Source: an uncultured Crocinitomix sp.
Lineage (GTDB): Bacteria > Bacteroidota > Bacteroidia > Flavobacteriales_D > Crocinitomicaceae
Direction: 5' to 3'
Length of the DNA: 64,000 nucleotides
Assembly: GCA_905478225.1 (NCBI GenBank)
Contig: CAJQHR010000006.1
Span: 1-64,000 of the forward strand
Under the pieces are notes generated by a model. It was given only the letters and a program-made list of their open reading frames with translations. It did no database searches and was not told the DNA's origin. Shown here one piece after another: positions 43,252-52,099 of this stretch (position 1 is its first letter; every line of letters starts with the position of its first letter). Both the position numbers and the translations under genes were made by a program.

Positions 43252-43944
43252 ATGAAACAGGTCAACTATATCGATAAAGGTTTAATAGACTACAAAACCG
43301 GGTGGGATTTTCAAGAAGTTTTATTTAGAGAAGCCATTCAGTTAAAGATTGAAAAGCGAGATGGTAAAACGGATGAAGCCCCATTGAACCATTTGATTTT
43401 TTGCGAGCACCCGCATGTTTATACACTGGGTAAGAGCGGATCAGAATCAAATTTATTGATTAATGAGGAAATGTTGCGCTCTAAAAACGCTGAGTTTTAT
43501 AAAATCAATCGAGGAGGAGATATTACCTATCATGGACCTGGGCAATTGGTGATGTATCCTATTTTTGATTTGGATCAGTTTTTTCCAGATATCCATAAGT
43601 ACATGCGCTTTTTAGAGGAAGCCGTGATTTTAACATTGAGCGAATTTGGAATCCATACGGGCAGACTTGATGGAATGACCGGAGTGTGGTTAGATGCGCG
43701 CACACCCAATGAAAGAAAAATTTGTGCTATGGGAGTAAAAAGCTCCAGATGGGTGACCATGCACGGTATTGCGTTAAATGTAAATTCTGATTTATCTTAT
43801 TTTGATCATATCGTTCCTTGTGGAATTGTAGATAAATCCGTAACTTCAATGGAACGAGAATTGGGTAAAAAAGTTGATTTTGAAGCAGTGCAAGAAGCTT
43901 TAAAAGAAAACATGTCCAATATTTTTGATTTTGATTACGTTTAA
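43252..43944 (+). CDS. lipB: Octanoyl-[ACP]:protein N-octanoyltransferase
   Basis: A 230-residue LipB from the ATG at 43252 (MKQVNYIDKGLIDYKTGW). It transfers octanoyl groups from ACP to lipoyl domains, the first step of lipoate synthesis. Family signatures are NRGGDITYHGPGQLVMYPI, the catalytic cysteine in VPCGIVDKSVTSM with its lysine, and HGIALNVNSDL. Upstream in-frame starts at 43207 and 43213 would add 13-15 residues not typical of the family. The serine hydrolase gene follows after ten bases. Confidence 0.94.
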   Translation: MKQVNYIDKGLIDYKTGWDFQEVLFREAIQLKIEKRDGKTDEAPLNHLIFCEHPHVYTLGKSGSESNLLINEEMLRSKNAEFYKINRGGDITYHGPGQLVMYPIFDLDQFFPDIHKYMRFLEEAVILTLSEFGIHTGRLDGMTGVWLDARTPNERKICAMGVKSSRWVTMHGIALNVNSDLSYFDHIVPCGIVDKSVTSMERELGKKVDFEAVQEALKENMSNIFDFDYV

Positions 43945-43954
43945 TAAGGCACGC

Positions 43955-45178
43955 ATGAAGTACATCAAAAAAACATTAAAATGGACCGGGGTTTTAATTT
44001 TGGTTCTTCTTATAGTGGGGAATTTAGCCATCATTTTTACGGGGCGTTATTATATTTATAAAGGAATTGCGAATACCTATTTCAGAGGACACATTCGCCC
44101 CACAATCTATGACCTTGACGTCTTTGAAAATCGCGCAGTTGAAATCGGAAACCCACAGCCATGGGTTGAGCATCCGCAAATGGGAAGTTTTGCTATTTCT
44201 GCCGAACAACGTGAAACGGTGGAGGCCTTGAACCCCTCGTCTTTTTTAGTCGCTTGGGGAGACACATTGATTTATGAAGAATATTGGGGGGAACATGATC
44301 AAGGCCAAATAAGCAATTCGTTTTCAATGGCAAAATCAATCGTTTCATTATTAATTGGTGTGGCCTTGGAAGAAGGTAAAATCAAATCTTTGGACGAACC
44401 TGTAGCAAATTATTTACCGGAATTTGAAGACGAGAAAAAGAACATTACAATACGGCATATTTTAACCATGAGTTCAGGCTTGTCTTGGACGGAGAGTTAC
44501 GTAAGTCCGTTTTGCGACGTTGCAGAATTATATTACGACACGGATGATCGTGACTTGGCGTTAAATAGACGAGCCATTGAAGAGGAACCCGGAAAAATAT
44601 TTAAATATAAGAGTGGCGATACGCAAGTGCTCATGTATATTTTAATGGCGGCAACCGGCACTTCAGTTTCTGAATATGCAGCTGAAAAATTATGGATTCC
44701 AATGGGTGCAGAAAGTGAGGCTATGTGGAGTTTGGCAGATGACCAAAAAAGTGCAGAAAAAGCATTCTGTTGTTTTTATTCCACTTCGCGTGATTTTATT
44801 CGGTTGGGTAAATTGGTGAATAATGATGGAAATTGGAATGGAACGCAGCTAGTTAGTGCGGCCTATGTCAATGAGTTTTCGAGTTTGGCGCCACTAACAA
44901 AGAAAAACGGTAAAGCAAATCAATTTTATGGTTTTCAATATTGGATTTATACCGGAATGCCTTACGAGGTGACCTACTTTAGAGGGATGTCTGGCCAGTA
45001 CATAATTTCCATTCCTGATAAAGATTTAGTGATTGTAAGAACAGGCTCTGGCACCTTGAAAAGTTTTGCGAATGAAGGGAAAGTTAAAGACGATAATTTG
45101 GATGGGCATTATCAAGAATTGCCATCCTACATTTCAATTGGAATGACTATTATGGCGCAAGCTGCAATGAAAGATTAA
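43955..45178 (+). CDS. Serine hydrolase of the beta-lactamase/esterase (class C) fold
   Basis: A 407-residue protein with one N-terminal helix (TGVLILVLLIVGNLAIIFTG) and a beta-lactamase-family domain. The nucleophile is in SFSMAKSIVS (SxxK), the second motif is probably FKYKSGDTQ, and a GMSGQYI segment takes the KTG-like position. LTMSSGLSWTESY is also typical. Such proteins are usually D-aminopeptidases, esterases or penicillin-binding-like enzymes, not resistance enzymes. The ATG at 43955 begins directly at the membrane anchor and lies ten bases after lipB. Confidence 0.88.
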   Translation: MKYIKKTLKWTGVLILVLLIVGNLAIIFTGRYYIYKGIANTYFRGHIRPTIYDLDVFENRAVEIGNPQPWVEHPQMGSFAISAEQRETVEALNPSSFLVAWGDTLIYEEYWGEHDQGQISNSFSMAKSIVSLLIGVALEEGKIKSLDEPVANYLPEFEDEKKNITIRHILTMSSGLSWTESYVSPFCDVAELYYDTDDRDLALNRRAIEEEPGKIFKYKSGDTQVLMYILMAATGTSVSEYAAEKLWIPMGAESEAMWSLADDQKSAEKAFCCFYSTSRDFIRLGKLVNNDGNWNGTQLVSAAYVNEFSSLAPLTKKNGKANQFYGFQYWIYTGMPYEVTYFRGMSGQYIISIPDKDLVIVRTGSGTLKSFANEGKVKDDNLDGHYQELPSYISIGMTIMAQAAMKD

Positions 45179-45189
45179 ACAACTAAACT

Positions 45190-45354
45190 ATGAAGTTTAC
45201 AATTGAGGATGATTATGAAGCAATGCTCTTCGGCTTTAAAATTAATATTATACAGCACGGAATTATTATAATTTCCTATATAGTTTTTTTAATGACGATT
45301 TGGCCACTCGTCTCAAGTACTTTGTTTTTTATACCATTAATGATTTGTATTTAA
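45190..45354 (+). CDS. Possible small membrane protein
   Basis: A 54-residue frame begins 11 bases after the serine hydrolase stop: MKFTIEDDYEAMLFGFKINI, then one or two hydrophobic helices (IIIISYIVFLMTIW and STLFFIPLMICI). Spacing and composition suit a small membrane protein read with the hydrolase, but there is no family evidence, and AT-rich DNA easily produces such frames. Confidence 0.35.
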   Translation: MKFTIEDDYEAMLFGFKINIIQHGIIIISYIVFLMTIWPLVSSTLFFIPLMICI

Positions 45355-45496
45355 TTAACTTTGGTATAGTTACTCTAATGCAAAATTTAAATGGCAATTA
45401 AAAAGGGGTAGAGAAAGATGTCTCATAATTTTAATATACGAAAAAGGTATTAGACAAAAAACAACTCGCCTTTTTAAATTCAAATTATTGAACAAT

Positions 45497-45523
45497 AAAA
45501 AAGGGGCTTTTTGCCCCTTTTTT
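45497..45523. terminator. Bidirectional terminator
   Basis: An 11-bp perfect stem AAAAAAGGGGC (45497-45507) with GCCCCTTTTTT (45513-45523) around TTTTT. A run on the left and T run on the right allow termination on both strands, serving the rightward region and the leftward gene ending at 45542. Confidence 0.92.
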
Positions 45524-45541
45524 ATAATCTAAGATTTAATA

Positions 45542-46108
45542 TTATTTACCACCACCCATCATTTCAGCAACTATTTCTTCAGGTAATATAGACATCATTG
45601 TCGCACCGAAATCTGCATAATGCGTCAGGCTGGAAATCATTCCTTCGTCATTAAAGTCTGCACTTCCGTATACTTTCAGGTCTTCATTTTTTTCTCCAGA
45701 CGCGAAATTCCAAACACCGTAGTAACGAACGGATCCATCCATTGCAAGAGAAGTAGTGTCGACACCAGGAAGAAATATGGCTTGTTTTAAAGTTGGCTTC
45801 ATAACACCCATCATCATTTCCATATTAGCTTTCCATTCCTCTTTGGTACGGTCCGGCTCTCCCATTCCTGTTCCAACTTCTGTAAAATCGTCGGCCATCA
45901 GGCTCAAAGCACCTTCAACATCCTGCTCTTCCCAGGTATTGAGAAGTTTTTTTAGATTTTCTGCATTGGTTTCATATGTTGCTTTTATATCCGTGTTTTC
46001 GTTTGACGTCTCAGCATTTGTTGTTGAGTCCTCATTTCCTGTTGCCATATCGTTGCTACAAGAAACAACGAGTCCACCCATGAGCAGTGTAAAAAAAAAA
46101 TTTTTCAT
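45542..46108 (-). CDS. SnoaL/NTF2-like lipoprotein
   Basis: A 188-residue lipoprotein (lipobox GLVVSC), a Thr/Asn/Glu-rich linker, then an NTF2-like cone domain (about 45-180): NLKKLLNTWEEQDVEGALSLMADDF (in part), EEWKANMEMMMGVM, VRYYGVWNFASGEKNE. Such domains bind small ligands or form dimers; catalytic residues are not evident. The gene has its own terminator and no coupled neighbour. Confidence 0.75.
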   Translation of the reverse strand: MKNFFFTLLMGGLVVSCSNDMATGNEDSTTNAETSNENTDIKATYETNAENLKKLLNTWEEQDVEGALSLMADDFTEVGTGMGEPDRTKEEWKANMEMMMGVMKPTLKQAIFLPGVDTTSLAMDGSVRYYGVWNFASGEKNEDLKVYGSADFNDEGMISSLTHYADFGATMMSILPEEIVAEMMGGGK

Positions 46109-46261
46109 TTTTATTAGAGTTAGTTTAAAAATTTGATTTAAGCATCAATAGGATACTATTTATTTTAGCCAAAAATAAAAAATAAATTGAATGTTTTGTA
46201 ATAATTAGAAAGAAACTTATAGCTGTATTAAGATGAGATTTGCCATTTGATATTTTTCATC

Positions 46262-46612
46262 TTAAAAAGGATTGGTCGCCCACACGCTGAGCTCATTGAT
46301 AAACCCTCGGTCATCCATTTCAATGGCGGAAGTAATAGCATGTGAAATTTCTTTTGATGCCAACTTATTGTGTATTTCATCTCTTTCTATTCTATCTGGG
46401 TTTCCGAATGCTGTCGTAACCTCACTTGGGTTGATTTGGCAAAACCGAATATTATGTGGGCGCAATTCAGCTTGCCAAAGCTGTGTGAGGTATCGCACGG
46501 CGAATTTAGATGATGCATAAATACCTACCGGTTTGATAACCTTTCAAGCTCGCTGTGGAGCCAATATTTATGATAGTGCCGCTTTGGTTGTTTTTCATGC
46601 CATAGCCCAAGC
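46262..46612 (-). pseudogene. Short-chain dehydrogenase remnant, frameshifted and 5'-truncated
   Basis: The C-terminal half of an SDR is readable in two frames. First comes GYGMKNNQSGTIINIGSTASLKGYQ, recognisable from SGTIINIGSTAS (catalytic serine region). After a one-base shift near 46525, IYASSKFAVRYLTQLW follows, containing the YxxxK active site, then HNIRFCQINPSEVTTAFG. The Rossmann GxxxGxG half is missing; homology starts at about 46612, where it abuts a plus-strand cytochrome remnant. Only the C-terminal 78 codons are open after the shift. Confidence 0.8.
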
Positions 46613-47398
46613 TGGGCGAACGAAGTTAATGTGGCGCCAATCATTGCTGAGATAAAATCAGCCTATCTCAGCGAATATCCACGTTCCGAAGATTTTATAG
46701 CGGCCGTACAAGAATTTTTAGCGAATCCGAGTGCGGAGAGCGCGATCATGAAAGAGTCCGTATCCAATTACGGACTAATGACGAAAATGTGTTTACAGTC
46801 AGCGCAATCTAATGCAATGGCATCCTATTTATTTCAAACGCAGGTTGAGGCTGATTAATGGTTTAGTGATGAGTATCCGAAAGAGCAAGCGCGCGTTTTG
46901 GCGAATAAACAAAACATGTCTTATGTTGATCGTGGTTTTGAATATGCCATGGCGACAAAGTCAGTTTTAGGAAAAAATTTGAAAGGAAAGATTAATGCTG
47001 AGGGAGCCTTGGCGGCAGTTAATTTTTGTAACCTCAAGGCCGTGCATTTTACCGATAGCATGTCTGCTGTTTATAAGGCCGAAATAAAACGGGTATCTGA
47101 TCAACCGAGGAATGCAAATAATCAGGCAAATGATGATGAATTACTGGTGATTAACGACTTCAAAACGCAGCTTGCGAGTGGCGAAGAAATTGTTCCTTTT
47201 ACCACTGAAAAAGAGGAACACGTTTTTGGCTATTATCCTATTGTGACCAATGATATGTGTTTAAAATGTCATGGGGATATAGGTGAGATTGATGAAGCAG
47301 CCCATTCAAAAATACAATTGCTCTATCCAGAGGACAAAGCAACGGGTTATTCCACCAATCAACTCCGTGGAATTTGGGTCGTGAAAATGATGAAATAG
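46613..47398 (+). pseudogene. Cytochrome c / DUF3365 haem protein, truncated and with in-frame stop
   Basis: One reading frame continues through a TAA at 46856-46858. Before the stop it reads like the C-terminal end of a monohaem cytochrome (APIIAEIKSAYLSEYP, FIAAVQEFLANPSAESAIMK, YGLMTKM); the haem site itself is lost. After the stop, WFSDEYPKEQ continues the same pattern. A DUF3365/Tll0287-like domain follows with TKSVLGKNLKGKI, RVSDQPRNANNQAND and haem motif CLKCHG. The DUF3365 part (46898-47398, 166 codons from a TTG) is intact and might still be translated, but without signal peptide. I call it a pseudogene. Confidence 0.7.
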
Positions 47399-47567
47399 GA
47401 TTCAGAATGACGCAGGCCTGATTTTTCGTCATTTTCGATTTTCCAAGCGCAGTTCCTAAAAACGATAAAAAAAAGAAAATAGAATGTCTTACTTCTAAAA
47501 ACGGGCACAAAACAGCACTGGACATCTACCTGAATTTCAATCTGAAATTTGGAAATTCTTTATTAAA

Positions 47568-47990
47568 GTGCTATTTTCAAAAATAGACAAAAGAAGAAAA
47601 AAACTAAGGCGTAAAATACTGTTTGGAATGGCCTTTGCCACAATGCTTGTTTGCATAAGTTCATGTGATAAAACAAAACCAAGCACAAATAAATTAACAG
47701 GTACTTGGGATGTCATATCTATTGATGGTGAAACGTTGACTGCAGATGAAAAAATAGTTTTTGATTTTAGATCTGATGAAACTTTTGATTTTACAGCTGC
47801 AGATAGTTCTGCTATAGGCGGAGGGTCGGCAGCAGGAACCTGGTATTGGTATAACGATAAAACGGGTCTAAAACTAAGTTGGACTGAGGATGGATCGACT
47901 TTTGTTTTAGATTTTGAAAACATTTCTTTGACGAAAGAAGATTTTCTATGTGACGTGAATTTCTCAAATGATTGGGTGCTGAAAAAGTAA
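47568..47990 (+). CDS. Lipocalin-like lipoprotein
   Basis: A 140-residue protein starting at GTG, or 120 residues from the ATG at 47628. A basic stretch (KIDKRRKKLRRK) precedes a hydrophobic signal with lipobox CISSC. The mature part looks like a small lipocalin_4-type beta barrel: LTGTWDVISIDGE, FDFRSDETFDF, AGTWYWYNDKTGLKLSW. These bacteroidete lipoproteins have no assigned function. It is flanked by 169 bases of non-coding sequence on the left and converges with nhaC. Confidence 0.75.
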   Translation: MLFSKIDKRRKKLRRKILFGMAFATMLVCISSCDKTKPSTNKLTGTWDVISIDGETLTADEKIVFDFRSDETFDFTAADSSAIGGGSAAGTWYWYNDKTGLKLSWTEDGSTFVLDFENISLTKEDFLCDVNFSNDWVLKK

Positions 47991-48038
47991 TAGTTTCTGC
48001 TATTTCAGTCAAAAAGGTGATGCAAATTTTAATTTACA

Positions 48039-49490
48039 TTATCGCGTTGACTTCATTTTAGATAAGGGTCTTTTTTTCCTGCCAATTGCAATACCTAAGA
48101 AGGTAAGCATAAACGCGATAAAAATATTAGAAAGCGCAAACACTTGCCAGAACCAATAATCGCCTACGGCAACGCCCAGCATAGTCATCATAAAAATGGC
48201 AGTGGGGTGCCACGGAATCAAGGATTCAATTATGGTTCCAGTATCTTCTAAAGACCGCGATAAAACGGATCGTGGAATGCCAGTTTCGTCAAATTTCTTT
48301 TTAAAAGCATCTCCTACAATAAAACTTGTTGCAAATTGATTCGAGGTCATGGCATTAGTAATACCAGTAGCAATAAGCGCCGAGCGAACTAAACCGCCTT
48401 TACTTTTTACCGAACCAAATAATTGATCTACCAAAATAGGCATGGCATTAATTTTAGAGATGGTGCCAATAAACACAAAAACGAGTAGTGTAATAACCAA
48501 AGGCTCTTTTAAACTATAAATGCCTCCTCGCGTAAATAATGAGGCCACATTCTCTGAAACCTGAAAGTTAATAGCAGCTGTGTTAAACCCGTGGACTAAA
48601 CTGTCTAAAATCGCATCAATCGGAAAAGGTTGTAAAATGAGTGCAAGCAGTATGGCGACTAAAGACGAAATAACCAGCACTTGCAGGGTTGGAATGCGTT
48701 TTATGGAACCATATAAAACAATGAGCGGTGGCAAGAACAAGAGTACATTAAAGCTAAAGGCGGCCTCTGTTTCATTTAGAGTGGTAGTGAGCAAAGCAAA
48801 TTCTGTGGCACCGCTTTCAATTGGATAAACAAAGCCAATAATTAAGTAAAAAATAATGGCGAAAACAGCTGCAGGAATGGTAGTGTACAACATTGACTTT
48901 ATGTGATCATATACACTAATATCAACTGCAATTGCAGCAGCGTTTGTGGTGTCTGAAAGGGGCGATAATTTATCTCCAAAGAACGAACCACCAATGATTG
49001 CACCTGCTACTATAGGCAAGTGGGCGTCAAATGAAATGGCTACTCCAATTAATACAACACCGACTGTTCCAACTGATCCCCATGAGGTTCCTGTTAAGGT
49101 TGAAAAAATAACAGGAACGATAAAGGCAATGACGTAAATAAAGTCGGGGTGAATGAGTTTAATTCCATAGTAAACGAGCATGGGAATAGTGCCGCAGGCA
49201 ATCCAAGAACCAATCACTAAACCAATGGAGAGTAAAACCAAAATTGCAGGCATGGCATTGCCAATTTTATCAATAATACTTTTTGTAATCTCCTCCCATT
49301 TATAACCCATCCAGCGGAGTTGCGCCATGGCGATTACACTTGCTAGAATAAAAATAAATTCAAGCGGAAATGCCTTTTGTTTAAATACATGTGGACCAAT
49401 TAGAATTCCATAAACAATGAGAGCGATTAAACATATAACCGGAAATAATGCATGTTTAAAAGTGGTTGCCTTAGGCGTTTTATTGGGCAT
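48039..49490 (-). CDS. nhaC: Na+/H+ antiporter, NhaC family
   Basis: A 483-residue inner-membrane antiporter with about 11 helices. NhaC-family segments are LTGTSWGSVGTVGVVLIG, GAIIGGSFFGDKLSPLSDTTNAAA (in part; the DKLSPLSDTTN core is the ion-handling motif) and LIPWHPTAIFM near the C-terminus. It exports sodium in exchange for protons. A lipoprotein gene lies nine bases upstream on the same strand and is probably co-transcribed. Confidence 0.94.
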   Translation of the reverse strand: MPNKTPKATTFKHALFPVICLIALIVYGILIGPHVFKQKAFPLEFIFILASVIAMAQLRWMGYKWEEITKSIIDKIGNAMPAILVLLSIGLVIGSWIACGTIPMLVYYGIKLIHPDFIYVIAFIVPVIFSTLTGTSWGSVGTVGVVLIGVAISFDAHLPIVAGAIIGGSFFGDKLSPLSDTTNAAAIAVDISVYDHIKSMLYTTIPAAVFAIIFYLIIGFVYPIESGATEFALLTTTLNETEAAFSFNVLLFLPPLIVLYGSIKRIPTLQVLVISSLVAILLALILQPFPIDAILDSLVHGFNTAAINFQVSENVASLFTRGGIYSLKEPLVITLLVFVFIGTISKINAMPILVDQLFGSVKSKGGLVRSALIATGITNAMTSNQFATSFIVGDAFKKKFDETGIPRSVLSRSLEDTGTIIESLIPWHPTAIFMMTMLGVAVGDYWFWQVFALSNIFIAFMLTFLGIAIGRKKRPLSKMKSTR

Positions 49491-49499
49491 ATTTTGAGG

Positions 49500-49976
49500 C
49501 TAGTTTCTAATAAAGGTTTGAGTTTTTCCTGTTCCGGCACTGCTTTTAACGATTTCCACTTCCAATTGATCTTCCGTGAGGGATATTATTTTCTGGGCAT
49601 AAAAGACAGCACTTTTATCTTCTAAATGCACGAGTACATAGTTGCCGTTGTCATCTTCATTTTCTGGTGCATATTGAATATAGTTTGAAAGGTCCCAAGG
49701 GTTGCCCCAATTCTTTTCTCCATTGATATAGGTTGAAAACTTTTCTGCGTGAATACAGATCATCAATTCTGGATCATTTGCGTCCTGCCACTCGCCTAAT
49801 AAAAGTTCTTTTTGGCTACCCATCTCAATCGAATTTTCACTTAAATCAGTGGTCGAAGGTTCTGTATTTGCATCTGGCTCATCTAATTCAATATAGATCC
49901 GACTCCTCGTTTCTGTTTCTCCATTTGCGCAAGCAAAAAACAATAAAAAGAGAAGAGACGCGGCAATAATTTTCAT
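49500..49976 (-). CDS. Lipoprotein of unknown function, upstream of nhaC
   Basis: A 158-residue lipoprotein (LLFLLFFAC lipobox) with an acidic linker and a C-terminal beta-rich domain (LLGEWQDANDPELMICIH, LTEDQLEVEIVKSS). The GEWxD start of the domain is like lipocalin-type repeats in secreted bacteroidete proteins. It precedes nhaC by nine bases. The function is unknown; co-transcription with a sodium antiporter is the only clue. Confidence 0.65.
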   Translation of the reverse strand: MKIIAASLLFLLFFACANGETETRSRIYIELDEPDANTEPSTTDLSENSIEMGSQKELLLGEWQDANDPELMICIHAEKFSTYINGEKNWGNPWDLSNYIQYAPENEDDNGNYVLVHLEDKSAVFYAQKIISLTEDQLEVEIVKSSAGTGKTQTFIRN

Positions 49977-50069
49977 AATAAAAGCAATATATACATTATT
50001 CTATAAATTTGGATTTTAAGCATTAAATTTGCAGGTGTTAAATAATGCTGTTGCATTAAAAAAGGGGGA

Positions 50070-50480
50070 ATGAGAAAAGACATAGAAATACCAAAAGTGG
50101 AGGGCGTTTCAGTTGCAGTTGTAAAAGAGTTGAATGATGAAAAGACAGCGGATGTTTATAATGTCTACTTAGTTAACCAAAAAGAAGTGGAAATTGAAAG
50201 TGTTCTGGTAACCTCAAAAGGTTATGGCGAGAAAAAACACACAGGCGAAAAAATTTCAACTTCTGTTTTACGCCATTTTATAGGTGATGTTAAAGCGAAA
50301 GCCTTTGCTAAAATTGAACCCATTGTTGAGGTTGTGTTCGGAATTAATAATGAATATTGGGTAAGTTTTACTTTAGAGGGAAAAATGTACGACAAGAAAT
50401 ATATCTTTTTGGCAGAGACCATTCTTGATGACAATATGATCACCATTCCGCTAATTGATGAACGAGGTGTTATGATTTAA
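50070..50480 (+). CDS. Conserved cytosolic protein of unknown function
   Basis: A 136-residue soluble protein: IEIPKVEGVSVAVVKELN, VYNVYLVNQKEVEIESVLV, TSKGYGEKKHTGEKISTSVLRH (in part), and VVFGINNEYWVSFTLEGK. I recognise this as a widespread bacteroidete family sometimes mislabelled phenylalanyl-tRNA synthetase alpha subunit; it has no synthetase motif. It is probably a real single-copy gene transcribed on its own. Confidence 0.75.
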   Translation: MRKDIEIPKVEGVSVAVVKELNDEKTADVYNVYLVNQKEVEIESVLVTSKGYGEKKHTGEKISTSVLRHFIGDVKAKAFAKIEPIVEVVFGINNEYWVSFTLEGKMYDKKYIFLAETILDDNMITIPLIDERGVMI

Positions 50481-50496
50481 CGACCGGAATTTTCTG

Positions 50497-50820
50497 TTAT
50501 TCTAAGCGTTTAATTATTTCGTCTAAACTTATTTTTGCTTCTTTCATCACTGGCAGAAAAGGCCAAATATGGGACATATTTTTTCCTTCAATTACTTCAA
50601 AAACCACATTAAATTCAGTTAATTTCTGAGCAGCTAATTTTTGGTATGGATAGGTAATGTCATTTTCTGCAATGAATAAAATTGTATTCGGAAAATTATT
50701 AAATCTTCCAAATAATGGCGATATCATTGGGTTTTTTAAGTCATTGTTCTCTGCACACATTTTCTTGGCACTTAAAACCCCAATTTTTGACAACATGGGA
50801 TCTATCGGATCGACTTTTTC
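50497..50820 (-). pseudogene. 3' remnant of an alpha/beta hydrolase (HSL family)
   Basis: The frame YEKVDPIDPMLSK, NPMISPLFGRF, LFIAENDITYPYQKLA and GKNMSHIWPF corresponds to the last third of an Abhydrolase_3/hormone-sensitive-lipase-like enzyme, including the catalytic aspartate and histidine regions. The nucleophile half (HGGG and GDSAG) is absent and a stop lies immediately upstream in frame. The ATG at 50796 is internal to the domain, so I regard this as a gene fragment. Confidence 0.75.
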
Positions 50821-50931
50821 ATATTAAAAGTGTATACTAGGGTTTTATTAAACTAGTTCACTTTTAGTTGACGTAGTCACAACCTTAAAAAAATTAGTTA
50901 TGTTGCAATTTGGCCAATAACAAATGAATGG

Positions 50932-51252
50932 GTGATTTTAAATGAAGAAACTTATTCAAGGAAAGGGATTTTGCAATCAATAGCCTTTTTTGGAGACCAT
51001 TCCATCAATGATTTTGTTCAGAGCATTATTATTCATAGCGAGCGGACAGACTTAGGATTATTATCACAAAGTTTAAGGTCAAATAAATACAATGTGACTT
51101 ATGATGAGGCAAATAATTTTAGCATTGTAAGTGAAGATTTCGACACCCTTGTCAAAATTGATAAAGACAAAATAAGCTTCAAAGATCAGTCAAGGGATTA
51201 TCCACTTTATTTGGATAATCCAATTTATAGCGAATTTCTAATTGTCAGATAA
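50932..51252 (+). CDS. Hypothetical protein, start uncertain, possibly a fragment
   Basis: A frame of 106 codons from GTG at 50932, open back to 50872 without an ATG (reading ISYVAIWPITNEW). Content is protein-like (GILQSIAFFGDHSINDFVQS, KIDKDKISFKDQSRDYPL), but no family is recognised. Lack of a good start beside the hydrolase remnant suggests a truncated gene. It is followed by a normal exonuclease gene. Confidence 0.35.
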   Translation: MILNEETYSRKGILQSIAFFGDHSINDFVQSIIIHSERTDLGLLSQSLRSNKYNVTYDEANNFSIVSEDFDTLVKIDKDKISFKDQSRDYPLYLDNPIYSEFLIVR

Positions 51253-51353
51253 ATAATTCTTGATTATCCTGAACAATACTCTTTATCCATGATCAATAAA
51301 TTCTACCCAAATAATATTTTTCACTAAATTGCCTTAACAAAACACAATTACCC

Positions 51354-52073
51354 ATGCAATTAAAAAAAGTAAGTCTCGAAAAGGTCCTGTTTTTAGATAT
51401 TGAAACAGTGCCACAAGTCTATAATTTCAGTGAACTTGACTCAAAAACCGCCAAGTTATATTTACACAAAAACAAATACATTCAAGAACGCGACGAATTA
51501 TCAAACGAAGAAGTTTATGAACGGGCAGGAATCTTCGCGGAATTTGGGAAAATTGTGTGCATTTCATGCGGAATTGTACATCACACATCACACGGTAAAA
51601 GCATACGTATGAAGTCATTTGCAGGGGATGATGAAAAGCAGCTATTGTTAGAGTTTGCCCAAATGATCAATGAACGTTATGGTGGACCGCATCATATTTT
51701 ATGTGGTCACAACGCCAAGGAGTTTGATTTTCCGTTTATGGCGCGCAGAATGTTAATTCATGGGATTGATTTACCCACGGCATTGGATATCGCCGGTAAA
51801 AAACCATGGGAAATTAATCATTTAGACACCATGGAATTATGGAAATTCGGCGATTATAAACATTATACCTCCATGAGTTTATTGTGCCATATTTTTAATG
51901 TTCCGACGCCAAAAGACGACATAACAGGAGCTGACGTGGCGCGCGTCTATTATGAGGAAAATGATTTGGAGCGGATTGTGGTGTATTGCCAGAAAGATGT
52001 GATTGCTTTGATCCAATTGTTCTTGCGTTTTAGGAATGAAGCGTTGGTAGAAGAGGATTATATTAATCAGTAG
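51354..52073 (+). CDS. Predicted 3'-5' exonuclease of the PolB-exonuclease type
   Basis: A 239-residue DEDDy nuclease: LFLDIETVP (first Asp/Glu pair), HILCGHNAKEFDFPFMARRM (second Asp) and IVVYCQKDVIALIQLF (Tyr/Asp of the third motif). The family is related to the proofreading domain of DNA polymerase II but stands alone, and the physiological substrate is unknown. It is complete and monocistronic. Confidence 0.9.
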   Translation: MQLKKVSLEKVLFLDIETVPQVYNFSELDSKTAKLYLHKNKYIQERDELSNEEVYERAGIFAEFGKIVCISCGIVHHTSHGKSIRMKSFAGDDEKQLLLEFAQMINERYGGPHHILCGHNAKEFDFPFMARRMLIHGIDLPTALDIAGKKPWEINHLDTMELWKFGDYKHYTSMSLLCHIFNVPTPKDDITGADVARVYYEENDLERIVVYCQKDVIALIQLFLRFRNEALVEEDYINQ

Positions 52074-52099
52074 CCAAAGGGGAAACTAATTCCTAATTT

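Noticed and set aside
43955-45178. Antibiotic-resistance beta-lactamase
   Set aside because: It has the serine-hydrolase fold (SMAK) and a membrane anchor but lacks the class C motif set expected of a resistance enzyme; such housekeeping hydrolases are common.
50070-50480. Phenylalanyl-tRNA synthetase alpha subunit
   Set aside because: The protein is 136 residues long and has no class II synthetase motif; the name is a propagated mislabel.
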